Part shown: positions 53,352-61,169 of the stretch, in pieces
Layout: every line of letters begins with the position of its first letter
How positions within the stretch are numbered: position 1 is the stretch's first letter
Assembly (NCBI RefSeq): GCF_027913035.1
Contig: NZ_CP115777.1
Coordinates: forward strand, 1-64,000
DNA: 64,000 nucleotides
Source: Paracoccus albus
GTDB lineage: Bacteria > Pseudomonadota > Alphaproteobacteria > Rhodobacterales > Rhodobacteraceae
Direction of reading: 5' to 3'
The notes under the pieces: generated by a model
The model's database searches: none
The model's input: the letters and a program-made list of their open reading frames with translations, nothing else
What the model was told of the DNA's origin: nothing
Made by a program: the position numbers and the translations under genes

Positions 53352-54163
53352 AGGGCGGCCTCCATGGCAGCAACAGGTTGTGGTTGGGAGTGGGATGAAT
53401 GGTGATGCGCTTGCTGCGAACTCCGGCCTGAAGCTTCGCTGCGGTAGATCGAGGCGCACATCTGATCTGTCAGTTCATCAACGGACGCATCTGCGACTAC
53501 AGAGCCATCACGCATGGCGATGACCCGATCACCAAAGCGCCTCGCCAAGTCGATCTGGTGCAGGCTGATGACAGCCGTTATGCCATCCGTCGTGCAAATG
53601 TGGCGGAGTTGCGAAAGGACTTCGACGGCTGTTTCCGGATCGAGGCTGGCCACAGGTTCGTCAGCCAGTATCAATCGGGGCTGCTGAACCAGAGCACGGG
53701 CGATGCCGACACGTTGCTGTTGGCCGCCCGACAACTGGTCAGCCCTCACCAAGGCTTTGTCGAGCAAGCCAACCCGAGCAAGACATTCCAGCCCAAGTTG
53801 CCGGTCAGAACGCGGAAGAGGAAAGAGGGTTCGAAAGGATGAGTGATAGCCCAAGCGACCGGTCATCACATTATCAAGCGCGCTCAAGCGCCCGATGAGC
53901 TGGTGCTGCTGGAAAATCATCCCGGTGCGCCTGCGGTGCACTCGGAGCGCCCGCTCTCCGTCCAGAGATCCAACGCCATCAGCGATAATCGAACCGGACG
54001 TAGGAGCAACTAAGCCGTTAAGGGTGCGGATGAGTGTGGATTTACCCGCGCCAGAGCGGCCCAAAAGGACGACAAACTGCCCCTGCGCGAGCTTCAGCGA
54101 GGTCGGTTTTAGAGCTTGTGTGCCATTCCCATAGGTCACGGCAACCCTGTTCAAAGCCAACAT
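53348..54163 (-). CDS. ptxA: Phosphite ABC transporter ATPase PtxA
   Basis: 271 aa. Walker A GRSGAGKST, Q-loop near IFQQHQLI, signature LSGGQQQRVGIARAL, Walker B RLILADEPVASLD and the H-loop in ISLHQIDLA. It closely follows PhnC/PtxA. First gene of the operon. The C-terminus has an unusual His/Gln/Ser-rich tail (QQAHHHSSHSQPQP) overlapping the ptxB signal-peptide start. Confidence 0.93.
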   Translation of the reverse strand: MLALNRVAVTYGNGTQALKPTSLKLAQGQFVVLLGRSGAGKSTLIRTLNGLVAPTSGSIIADGVGSLDGERALRVHRRRTGMIFQQHQLIGRLSALDNVMTGRLGYHSSFRTLFPLPRSDRQLGLECLARVGLLDKALVRADQLSGGQQQRVGIARALVQQPRLILADEPVASLDPETAVEVLSQLRHICTTDGITAVISLHQIDLARRFGDRVIAMRDGSVVADASVDELTDQMCASIYRSEASGRSSQQAHHHSSHSQPQPVAAMEAAL

Positions 54164-54214
54164 GATGATGCATCTTTCTAATCGTTCTGCGGTCGCGATA
54201 GGATGGGTCGATCA

Positions 54215-54262
54215 CTAGGCGCGCAATATGACGACTACTTTTCAGGTGGATGACATAATCAT
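54215..54262 (-). promoter_or_regulatory. Possible PHO-box half sites upstream of ptxA
   Basis: On the minus strand TGTCAT and CGTCAT occur 22 bp apart (two 11-bp periods), about 60-90 bp before the ptxA start. PhoB binds 11-bp direct repeats of this kind. The match is short and no middle repeat is convincing. Confidence 0.3.
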
Positions 54263-54322
54263 GATAATGCACATCGATGCTTATGCTGCACTCTACCTAA
54301 AATCCTTGGAAGCGGACGCGGT

Positions 54323-54344
54323 GATCGCGGTTATGGCCGCGATC
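54323..54344. repeat. 8-bp inverted repeat near the start of the ptx operon
   Basis: GATCGCGG (54323-54330) and CCGCGATC (54337-54344) around TTATGG. It may be a terminator or operator. It marks the outer side of the ptx segment. Confidence 0.4.
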
Positions 54345-54822
54345 GCTGATCGGAAGGACAGCCGCGCCTCCGCTCCGCTCTGGCACGTCCGACACCTTTC
54401 CGTTTGCTAGGTCCGCCTGCCATCCGGCCGGCGCTCTGAACACGGGCTCTGGTGCCGCTGCGCGTCAGCCTCCACGGAGAAATCCGGTTCCTCCCGCGCC
54501 AGGGCGCGGGCCCCTCCCAATTTCACCGCTCCGGCCCCGTGTGTCAGATCACCGTCCGGCCGCAGGTCGGGCTGCGCCCACCCTGCTTTGCCCTTCGGAT
54601 GACATGAGGTCATCCAAAGTGAAAAGCACGGATGGCTTCGCCACTCGGCGGATCAGAAGGGCACGAACGGGAAATGTCGGAAACACACGCACGAGGTAGT
54701 TTCGTGACGCAAAAGGCAGTTTTGCGCAGTGTTCACATCGCGAAAGAAATTAGCCGCTGACAGCCCCTTTCCCTACCCACTCTGTCGTTTTCATCGAAAA
54801 ACCCATGGAAAGGAACTTCAAG
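54345..54822. other. Gene-free junction between ptx and the plasmid backbone
   Basis: No gene supported. GC-rich left half. At 54755-54769 AAATTAGCCGCTGAC resembles the right arm of the nested palindrome at 58862-58919. The remainder is leader for the small gene at 54823. Confidence 0.4.
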
Positions 54823-55017
54823 ATGGCTTCTCAAAACTTCACCCTCAAAGTCAAAGCCGGCGAAAAAGACGGCACGACCTTCTGGGATCGCTGCGGCGTG
54901 GTCTTCGTGAACACCAACGAGGCCGGGGAAATCACCTCCATCAGCGTTCGTCACAACATGTTCCCGAATGTCGACATGGTGGCCTTCCCGCGTCGGGAAA
55001 AAGACGAGCAGGAATAA
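54823..55017 (+). CDS. 64-aa conserved plasmid protein
   Basis: The start at ATG 54823 is preferred over 54805 because AAGGAA lies 8 bp upstream. Beta-rich text: MASQNFTLKVKAGEKDGTTF, WDRCGVVFVNTNEAGEITSI, SVRHNMFPNVDMVAFPRREK. A degenerate second copy lies on the other strand near 49.3 kb, showing the gene belongs to the repeated backbone module. Function unknown. Confidence 0.7.
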   Translation: MASQNFTLKVKAGEKDGTTFWDRCGVVFVNTNEAGEITSISVRHNMFPNVDMVAFPRREKDEQE

Positions 55018-55028
55018 GGGCAGGCAAA

Positions 55029-55048
55029 GGGGCGGCGCAAGCCGCCCC
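55029..55048 (+). terminator. Hairpin after the 64-aa gene
   Basis: GGGGCGGC (55029-55036), GCAA loop, GCCGCCCC (55041-55048), starting 11 bp after the stop codon. Strong stem without T-run. Confidence 0.5.
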
Positions 55049-55075
55049 TGGACCGTTTCACGAGCCCAGGTCGGA

Positions 55076-55453
55076 AGCCCGCGCTGATGCGCGGGCTGCT
55101 GTCGGCCGGGGGATTCGGCCAGAGGCCGAACGCCCCGGCTATGCGTGGGCCACGTCACGCTGACGCGCGCCGCGTCCTGGATAAAGGGCCTGTTCCGGCC
55201 CTCTTTCCAAGGGGTGGGTCCTCGCCATGCTCGCTTCCTCCACCTGCGCCTGGCGGCTTCGGTTCCGTGCAGCTGCGCGTGGCTCCGGTCCCGGCTTCGC
55301 CGCCCTTGGAAATTCACCGGCCCGGTTCGCCACCTGGCAAGGCTTCAGGAGAGGGCGCGCTGCGCGCTTCTCGCCTGAAACCTTCGCCCATTATGGGCAC
55401 CCCGACCGAGGCAAAAGACCAAGGCGGGAACGTCGCGAAAAAAGGAGATTAGA
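55076..55453 (+). repeat. Structured leader repeat, copy 3 (3' half)
   Basis: 378 bp matching 43054-43423 and 59604-59981. The same stems are present: AGCCCGCGC/GCGCGGGCT with loop TGAT, the nested GCCGGGG/CCCCGGC helix, GGGCC-TGTTCC-GGCCC, the TTTCCAAGGG/CCCTTGGAAA pair (55204-55213 with 55303-55312), and GCCCAT/ATGGGC near the end. It ends in TCGCGAAAAAAGGAGATTAGA before the start codon. Confidence 0.85.
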
Positions 55454-55720
55454 ATGGTTCTCTTTGAATTTTACGCCATGACCGACGATTTCGGCATCTG
55501 CCGCGATGCCTGCGATGATCTGGAAAGCTGGATCGCGGCCAATGACGCCGAAATCACCGGCTATGTCGATGATCCCCTCGCCAGCAAGGAATTGCAGGGA
55601 CTGCCGAAGCTCAGCGGCTGGATCGGCCCGATTGTCGGCCCCAATGCCTTCGGCCTGACCCCGGTTATTCAATATGCCGATACCTGGGCCGTCCGCGAAA
55701 TCGACCGCGTGGGGGCATGA
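55454..55720 (+). CDS. 88-aa hypothetical protein, first gene of the leader-3 operon
   Basis: MVLFEFYAMTDDFGICRDAC begins an acidic protein with two Cys (C17, C21) and DDLESWIAANDAEITGYVDD. GGAG precedes the ATG directly after leader copy 3. Its stop overlaps the next start. Not recognised. Confidence 0.75.
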   Translation: MVLFEFYAMTDDFGICRDACDDLESWIAANDAEITGYVDDPLASKELQGLPKLSGWIGPIVGPNAFGLTPVIQYADTWAVREIDRVGA

Positions 55721-55926
55721 ACATGGCCGCTTTCGACAAGCCCATCACCGCCAGCTTTGACCTGGCCGAGATCTCGGCCATCCTCGCTGGCCTGCGGTTG
55801 CTTCAAGGTTCCAACCGGGTGCCGGCGCCGATCACCGAGATCATGACCAATGGCGGCGACATTGACCCGCTATCGCTGGATGAGATCGACGCGCTTTGCG
55901 AGCGCATCAACGGCGGGGATATGTGA
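55717..55926 (+). CDS. 69-aa hypothetical protein
   Basis: MNMAAFDKPITASFDLAEISAILAGLRLL continues into an acidic C-terminus (SLDEIDALCERINGGDM). Coupled by four-base overlap with the previous gene and one-base overlap with the next. Probably helical. No family recognised. Confidence 0.7.
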   Translation: MNMAAFDKPITASFDLAEISAILAGLRLLQGSNRVPAPITEIMTNGGDIDPLSLDEIDALCERINGGDM

Positions 55927-56399
55927 TGATCCCCTATTCCGTCCTTCAATCCGATCATCAGCCCGGCGCTTTCGTAATCACTGTGGTCAGCGCACGCGCG
56001 GCCCAGATCTATGCCCGCCTGCTGGCCGAACGCTTTCCCGGCAACAAATTCGCCATTCAGGAAGGCGGTGCATGGGGCGCGCCCGATTGCCACCCTTCCA
56101 TCCGCGATAGCGCCCGTTCGTTCGAGGTGGAACGTCTCGCGGCGACCATGCTCAAGCGGGACGCAGAAACCAACCCCGAAGGGCTGGCGAAGTGGCACGT
56201 CTATTTCCTTCGCCGCCCCGATACCGCAGCGACAACCCGCTGTCGCGCATATGCCGACCATGACACGCCGATGCGGAGCCGCACGTTTTCAAGCCCCGAT
56301 TATATCGGAACCGCAATTTTCTATGGCGATCTGCCAACCCCGCATGACCTCGGCGTCATGCTGGAGGATTTCCAAGCCAGCAAGGAGGCCATCGCATGA
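55926..56399 (+). CDS. 157-aa hypothetical protein
   Basis: MIPYSVLQSDHQPGAFVITVVSARAAQIYARLLAERFPG. Mixed alpha/beta composition, with RRPDTAATTRCRAYADHDTP in the middle. Sits in the tightly overlapping operon 55454-58281. No family recognised. Confidence 0.7.
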   Translation: MIPYSVLQSDHQPGAFVITVVSARAAQIYARLLAERFPGNKFAIQEGGAWGAPDCHPSIRDSARSFEVERLAATMLKRDAETNPEGLAKWHVYFLRRPDTAATTRCRAYADHDTPMRSRTFSSPDYIGTAIFYGDLPTPHDLGVMLEDFQASKEAIA

Positions 56400-56848
56400 G
56401 CCCCATTTCCTTCAACGGACTTTCGGCGGGGGATAGCCCCGCCAGCTTCCGGCGCTTCTGTGTTTCGCCCGTGCGGATCGAGCGCGGCAACCACTATGAT
56501 GAGGCCATCGAGGTTTGCCCCCCTGCGGAACGCGCCTTCTGGTCGATCTATGGCGACACCGGCCAAGGCTGGCAGCTTGTCCATGATGCCCAGGACGGCG
56601 AGGCTGGCCGCGCCCTGCTGGCGCTTGAGGTCGCGACCGGCGCACCCGTCCACTATGTCGATTGCGACTGGCGCAGTACCGGCGGGACTGTCGCGGGGCT
56701 GGCCGACCGACTGGCCGAGCGCATCCATGACGAGATCCCCGGATATGATGGCCCCGAGGATTTCCGCGATGACGATTTCGAAAATCATCCGCTGGCCGAG
56801 CTGCGCGAACTGCTGCTGGATGCCACCAACGGGGAGGATCAGAAATGA
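56396..56848 (+). CDS. 150-aa hypothetical protein
   Basis: Acidic protein, MSPISFNGLSAGDSPASFRR, with ERAFWSIYGDTGQGWQLVHD and a strongly acidic tail (GYDGPEDFRDDDFENHPLAE). Acidic small proteins in leading regions can be DNA mimics, but nothing here proves that. Overlaps both neighbours by four bases. Confidence 0.7.
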   Translation: MSPISFNGLSAGDSPASFRRFCVSPVRIERGNHYDEAIEVCPPAERAFWSIYGDTGQGWQLVHDAQDGEAGRALLALEVATGAPVHYVDCDWRSTGGTVAGLADRLAERIHDEIPGYDGPEDFRDDDFENHPLAELRELLLDATNGEDQK

Positions 56849-58281
56849 ACGCCCCGCTGTCCTTCAATGCAGGGGCGCTTGTCGCGCCCCTCAACATCGA
56901 GGCCATTTGCATGATGCGCGAACGCGCGCTGTCCGAGATGGAAGAGGCTATTGCCGCTATTGCGAAGGGCTACGCCCTCGCGCGCGGCGCGGCCGAGACC
57001 GCCAAGGGCGCGACCGCCGGTCACGCCTCTTACCTGCACTACGACGACAACCAGACCGTCGAAAAATCCCTCTATCCCGATTTCGACACCGAAAAGACCT
57101 TCGCCACCTACAAGCGCACCCTGGATGCCGCAATCTGGCGCCGCATCGTCGAGGAAACCCGCCTCAAGGAAATCATGGACCGCACCGAACGCGACCAGCT
57201 CGACAAGCAGATGGCCGCAAACGACATGCCGGAACCGACATTCGAGACGATCCGGGCCACCCTCGCCCGCCTGACCGGCGAGGCCAACCTGATCTTTCAG
57301 CGCGGCGTGGCGCGCGCCTTCGCGTCACTGTCGCCCGCCTTCAAGAGCCACGACGCCTTCAAGATCAACAAGCGCATGATCTTCGAATGGGTGTTCAGCG
57401 AAGGGGGGTACTGGTCCTATTCTGGACATGGCGAACAGATGCGCCGCACCTTGGCCGACGTTGAGCGGGTGTTTTCGCAGCTTGCCGGCAACCGGACCTA
57501 TGGCGCGCTTGAGCACGCCATCGAGGTTAGCCGACGCGGCCGCTACGGCGCACGGCAGGGCGAGGTCGAAAGCGAATATTTCCTCGCCCGCACCTTCAAG
57601 AATGGAAACCTGCATCTCTGGATCAAGGATGAAACCCTGTTGCGGAAGGTGAACCGCGTGCTGGCCGATTATTACGGCGAGGTGCTGCCCGACGCCGCCG
57701 GCGCCGAGGCGCAGCCCGCCGATTTCTGGCCGGGCACCGCGCTTGCAAAGGATCTGGCCTTCTATCCGACCCCGGCCGAAGTCGTCGACTACCTGCTTGA
57801 CGGGCTGCGGATCGAACCGGGCGCGCGGATCCTGGAACCAAGCGCCGGCGTCGGCGCGCTCGTCCGCCCCCTGCTGGCGCAGGGCGCGAACGTCGACGCG
57901 ATCGAGGTCCATCCCGACCGGACCGAGGCTCTGCGCGGCATCGCCCACCCCGCCCTGAGCGTGAAATGCGCGAACTTCCTGAAGCTGCCCGCCCGGCCGG
58001 TCTATGATTATGTCGTCATGAACCCGCCGTTCGCCGGGACACATTTCATGAATCATCTGAGGCATGCCTTCGACTTCCTGAAGCCGGGCGGCGAGCTGCG
58101 CGCGATCCTGCCCGCCTCTGCCGAGGTCGGCAGCACCGCAAAGCACGAACGCTTTCGGGCATGGGCCGAGAGCCATGCCCCGCGCGGCTGGCGGCGCGGT
58201 CTCTGGCGAGACCTGCCGGCCGAGAGCTTCGCCAGTGTCGGCGTGCGCATCAATACGGTGGTCCTCACCCTGACAAAGTGA
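56845..58281 (+). CDS. DUF4942 protein with N6-adenine-type methyltransferase domain
   Basis: 478 aa. Residues about 1-280 are the DUF4942 region (INKRMIFEWVFSEGGYWSYS, ADVERVFSQLAGNRTYGALE). The C-terminal domain is a methyltransferase: FYPTPAEVVDYLLDGLRI, ILEPSAGVGALVRPLLAQGA for SAM binding, and YVVMNPPFAGTHFM with the NPPF catalytic motif. A plasmid-borne orphan methyltransferase probably modifies incoming DNA to avoid host restriction. Last gene of the operon, followed by a terminator. Confidence 0.88.
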   Translation: MNAPLSFNAGALVAPLNIEAICMMRERALSEMEEAIAAIAKGYALARGAAETAKGATAGHASYLHYDDNQTVEKSLYPDFDTEKTFATYKRTLDAAIWRRIVEETRLKEIMDRTERDQLDKQMAANDMPEPTFETIRATLARLTGEANLIFQRGVARAFASLSPAFKSHDAFKINKRMIFEWVFSEGGYWSYSGHGEQMRRTLADVERVFSQLAGNRTYGALEHAIEVSRRGRYGARQGEVESEYFLARTFKNGNLHLWIKDETLLRKVNRVLADYYGEVLPDAAGAEAQPADFWPGTALAKDLAFYPTPAEVVDYLLDGLRIEPGARILEPSAGVGALVRPLLAQGANVDAIEVHPDRTEALRGIAHPALSVKCANFLKLPARPVYDYVVMNPPFAGTHFMNHLRHAFDFLKPGGELRAILPASAEVGSTAKHERFRAWAESHAPRGWRRGLWRDLPAESFASVGVRINTVVLTLTK

Positions 58282-58319
58282 TACCGTTCCCTAACCTTTT
58301 TTCGCGAAAAGGCACTTTA

Positions 58320-58344
58320 GCCCCGCTTCGGCGGGGCATTTTTC
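58320..58344 (+). terminator. Rho-independent terminator
   Basis: GCCCCGC (58320-58326), TTCG loop, GCGGGGC (58331-58337), then ATTTTTC. It ends the 55454-58281 operon. Confidence 0.85.
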
Positions 58345-58358
58345 TTTGGAGGCGTTTC

Positions 58359-58616
58359 ATGATGATTTTCGTATTTCTCGTTGGCACAGCGGTTGCGCTG
58401 CTTGGTTTGTGGCTCACCTGGAAAAGCCCTGACAAAACAAAGGCTCCAAAGTACATTGCAGTTATCGGGCTGGTGATGATGTGTATTCCGTTGGCCGACT
58501 GGCTTTTGACAGATGATCAGGGCCATGGAGCCACCAGCACGGGTTATGACGAGTGCATAGCTGACGGAGGCTCCTGGCTAGGAGGATCATGTATGCCAAT
58601 GGTCGGGTCCGACTGA
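58359..58616 (+). CDS. 85-aa two-helix membrane protein
   Basis: GGAGG lies seven bases before ATG 58359. Two hydrophobic helices (MMIFVFLVGTAVALLGLWLT and YIAVIGLVMMCIPLADWLL) are followed by a Gly/Cys-rich tail (ECIADGGSWLGGSCMPM). Possible entry-exclusion or envelope protein. Not recognised. Confidence 0.65.
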   Translation: MMIFVFLVGTAVALLGLWLTWKSPDKTKAPKYIAVIGLVMMCIPLADWLLTDDQGHGATSTGYDECIADGGSWLGGSCMPMVGSD

Positions 58617-58834
58617 CCTTGCTCGCAGACAGTGCCCGGCACCTGAAATCACCACCCGCCGACCGCCGCTTTCCGTGGCATGTCGTCGTCTTCGGTCAGG
58701 TCAACAGCGAACGGCCGCGCGCTTTGCCGGGCGGTGGCGGTGCATTGCCGTCGCAGCTGGATCCGGCGTCACATGGCTGTTCTCCTTTGCTTCCCAACTG
58801 TGACCCTGGCCGAAGCGGCTGGTGGGCGGTGCGC

Positions 58835-58919
58835 ATCATGCCCTTGGCATGATTCACCCCTTCAACAGCTAATTTCCCCTGGCCTATGGCCATTCCTCGC
58901 GAGGCAAATTAGCTGTTGA
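58835..58919. repeat. Hairpin plus 58-bp nested palindrome upstream of nrdH
   Basis: A first stem ATCATGCC-CTT-GGCATGAT (58835-58853) is followed by a perfect 14-bp outer stem, TCAACAGCTAATTT (58862-58875) with AAATTAGCTGTTGA (58906-58919). The outer stem encloses two smaller palindromes, TGGCC-TAT-GGCCA (58880-58892) and CCTCGCGAGG (58895-58904). Folded, it is a three-way junction. The right arm contains TTGAC, a possible -35 element. A decayed copy with the same preceding hairpin layout is at 49445-49512. Confidence 0.85.
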
Positions 58920-58975
58920 CCACCACCCTGATGCTTCGACCCAAAACAGGTTCACAGAAGCAAAGGAGAACAGCC

Positions 58976-59194
58976 ATGAGCATCACCGTCTATTCCAAGC
59001 CCGCCTGCGTGCAATGCACCGCCACCACCCGCAGCCTCGACGCAAAAGGCGTCGCCTATACGGTTGTTGACCTGACCGAAGACGACGACGCGCTGCGCTT
59101 CGTTGAAAGCCTGGGCTATCGGCAGGCCCCCGTGGTGATTTCAGGTGCCGACCACTGGTCCGGCTTCCGCCCCGATCGCATCGCCGCCCTCTAG
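58976..59194 (+). CDS. nrdH: NrdH-like glutaredoxin
   Basis: 72 aa, AAAGGAG before the ATG. Redox CxxC in SKPACVQCTATTR and the NrdH-specific WSGFRPD near the C-terminus. NrdH donates electrons to class Ib ribonucleotide reductase. No nrdEF is nearby, so here it may support dNTP supply or general redox in the recipient after transfer. A GGGCGGC-type hairpin follows the stop. Confidence 0.85.
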   Translation: MSITVYSKPACVQCTATTRSLDAKGVAYTVVDLTEDDDALRFVESLGYRQAPVVISGADHWSGFRPDRIAAL

Positions 59195-59219
59195 GGCGGC
59201 TTTGCCGTCCCTTCGCCCA

Positions 59220-59981
59220 TCACCTACTTCAAATATCCTCGGGGTGAGCCGCATATGCGGCGAGGGGCAGACAGCCCCTTTTCTTTCTGCTTGTCGGTTA
59301 CCGTATTGTGGATAGCGTTTTGCGGGTTCTGATGTGCCTGCCGGAAAACTCCTTTCTGCGCCTCCCCCTCCTTCGTCCGGGAACCGTGCCCTAATCTCGG
59401 CCGCTGCGCGCCCTCGATCCGAGCCATTCAGGGAGATGCGACCGGCTGCGGCTTCTGCGGTCTGTCTCGTCCCGAGCCAGATCCTCGCGCGCCGGTCCTG
59501 GTCGCCCTGCCCTGCCCGTCTCGGCCCATTCGGGTGACGGTCACTGGCGCGGGCGCCAATGGCGATCGCATCGCCCTGCAACTACTGCCGATCAGGATCT
59601 GGTAGCCCGCGCCTATGCGCGGGCTGCCGTCGGCCGGAGGATTCGTCCGGAGGCCGAACGCCCCGGCTTTGCCTGGGCCACGTCACGCTGGCGCGCGCCG
59701 CGTCCTGGATTGAGGGCCTGTTCCGGCCCTCTTTCCAAAGGGTGGGTCCTCGCCATGCTCGCTTCCTCCACCTTCGCCTGCGGCTTCGGTTCCGTGCAGC
59801 TGCGCGTGGCTCCGGTCCCGGCTGCGCCGCCTTTGGAAATTCACCGGCCCGGTTCGCCACCTGGCAAGGCTTCAGGAGAGGGCGCGCTGCGCGCTTCTCG
59901 CCTGAAACCTTCGCCCATTATGGGCACCCCGACCGAGGCAAAAGACCAAGGCGGGATCGTCGCGAAAAAAGGAGGCCACAA
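59220..59981 (+). repeat. Structured leader repeat, copy 4 (full length)
   Basis: 762 bp homologous end to end with 42671-43423. Terminator stem GGGGC-AGACA-GCCCC-TTTTCTTT at 59264-59286. AGCCCGCGC/GCGCGGGCT at 59604-59625 with loop CTAT. TTTCCAAAGG (59732-59741) pairs with CCTTTGGAAA (59830-59839), a compensated G-C to A-T change against copy 1. It ends in TCGCGAAAAAAGGAGG before ardC. Confidence 0.87.
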
Positions 59982-60881
59982 ATGGCAACTTTCGATCTTT
60001 ACCAGACCATCACCGACCAGATCATCCGCAGCATTGAGGCAGGTACGCCCGCATGGCGCAAACCATGGACCGGAGAAGCGGGCGGCGCACCTTTTCCGCG
60101 CCGCGCCAATGGCGAATATTATCGCGGCATCAATGTGCTGATGCTCTGGCTGGCCGCCGAGGAAAACGGCTATCGCAGCGCCTATTGGTTCACCTATCGC
60201 CAAGCGCAGGAGGCAGGCGGGCAGGTCCGCAAGGGCGAGAAATCATCAACCGTTGTGAAATATGGCACGGTTGATCGCAAGGACGAGGACACCGGCGCAG
60301 ACAAGCGCGTTCCATATCTGAAAGCCTATCGTGTTTTCAACGCCGAGCAGATCGACGGATTGCCGGCGGATTTTCAGGCGAAGCCTGCCGATCCTGCCCG
60401 CGACCTTGGCACCGAAGCCGATGCCGAGCTTGACGCATTCTTTGCCGGGACGGGTGCCGATATTCGCCACAGTGACGAGCCACGCGCCTATTACGTCCCC
60501 GGCGAGGATTACATCCACATGCCGCCCGTCGCGACGTTCCACAGCGCAAGCGGATATTATGCGACCCTTGCCCATGAGGCGACGCACTGGACCGGCCATA
60601 AGTCGCGGCTTGATCGCTTTGGCCGCTTCAATGACCGGAAAGCTTATGCGTTCGAAGAACTGATTGCCGAGATCGGAAATTGCATGGTTTGCGCGAGCCT
60701 TGGCCTCACGCCCGATTTCGACCAGTCAGCCGCTTATCTGAAAAGTTGGTTGCGCGCATTGGCCGACGACAAGCGCCTGATCTTCAAAGCTGCATCAGAA
60801 GCACAGAAGGCCGCAGATTGGCTGCTGAAAGCCAAGCCAACTGTTGAGACCGACGCCACCGAAGACAGGGCCGCCGCGTGA
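59982..60881 (+). CDS. ardC: Antirestriction protein ArdC
   Basis: 299 aa from ATG 59982. The N-terminal ssDNA-binding domain (TITDQIIRSIEAGTPAWRKPW, YRGINVLMLWLAAEENGY) is followed by a zinc metallopeptidase-like domain with LAHEATHWTGHKSRLDR (HExxH). ArdC proteins bind ssDNA and protect incoming plasmid from restriction. They are typically among the first genes transferred. Expressed behind leader copy 4 with the 55-aa gene. Confidence 0.95.
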   Translation: MATFDLYQTITDQIIRSIEAGTPAWRKPWTGEAGGAPFPRRANGEYYRGINVLMLWLAAEENGYRSAYWFTYRQAQEAGGQVRKGEKSSTVVKYGTVDRKDEDTGADKRVPYLKAYRVFNAEQIDGLPADFQAKPADPARDLGTEADAELDAFFAGTGADIRHSDEPRAYYVPGEDYIHMPPVATFHSASGYYATLAHEATHWTGHKSRLDRFGRFNDRKAYAFEELIAEIGNCMVCASLGLTPDFDQSAAYLKSWLRALADDKRLIFKAASEAQKAADWLLKAKPTVETDATEDRAAA

Positions 60882-60903
60882 GCGGCCCATCGGAGGTAAA
60901 GCC

Positions 60904-61071
60904 ATGTTCTATGAATTACGCGACCATCCCGAAGATCTGCCGATCCAGTGCGCGACGCTGGCCGAGGCCAGACGCCGCGCGCGCATCCGTGTCGAGAAGT
61001 TCGGATTTTCGGTCCTGATCTATGAGGTGAACCCTTTCACTGGCGAGAAGCTTCTCGAAGAGATCGGCTGA
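60904..61071 (+). CDS. 55-aa hypothetical protein downstream of ardC
   Basis: GGAGG then ATG 60904. MFYELRDHPEDLPIQCATLA, EARRRARIRVEKFGFSVLIY, ending LLEEIG. Mixed helix/strand, probably co-transcribed with ardC (22 bp gap). A CCGCCGCC-TTCG-GGCGGCGG hairpin follows. Not recognised. Confidence 0.7.
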   Translation: MFYELRDHPEDLPIQCATLAEARRRARIRVEKFGFSVLIYEVNPFTGEKLLEEIG

Positions 61072-61169
61072 CAAGTACCGCCGCCTTCGGGCGGCGGGCT
61101 CGCCTTCGGCCTCGCCAAGTGGCCAGGTCAGCGCCGGCGTCTGCCGCGTCCTCGTCCGCCCTGCCCCGT

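Noticed and set aside
59559..59981. Upstream in-frame extension of ardC through leader copy 4
   Set aside because: Leader sequence is shared with other genes and ArdC family proteins begin at the MATFDLYQ position.
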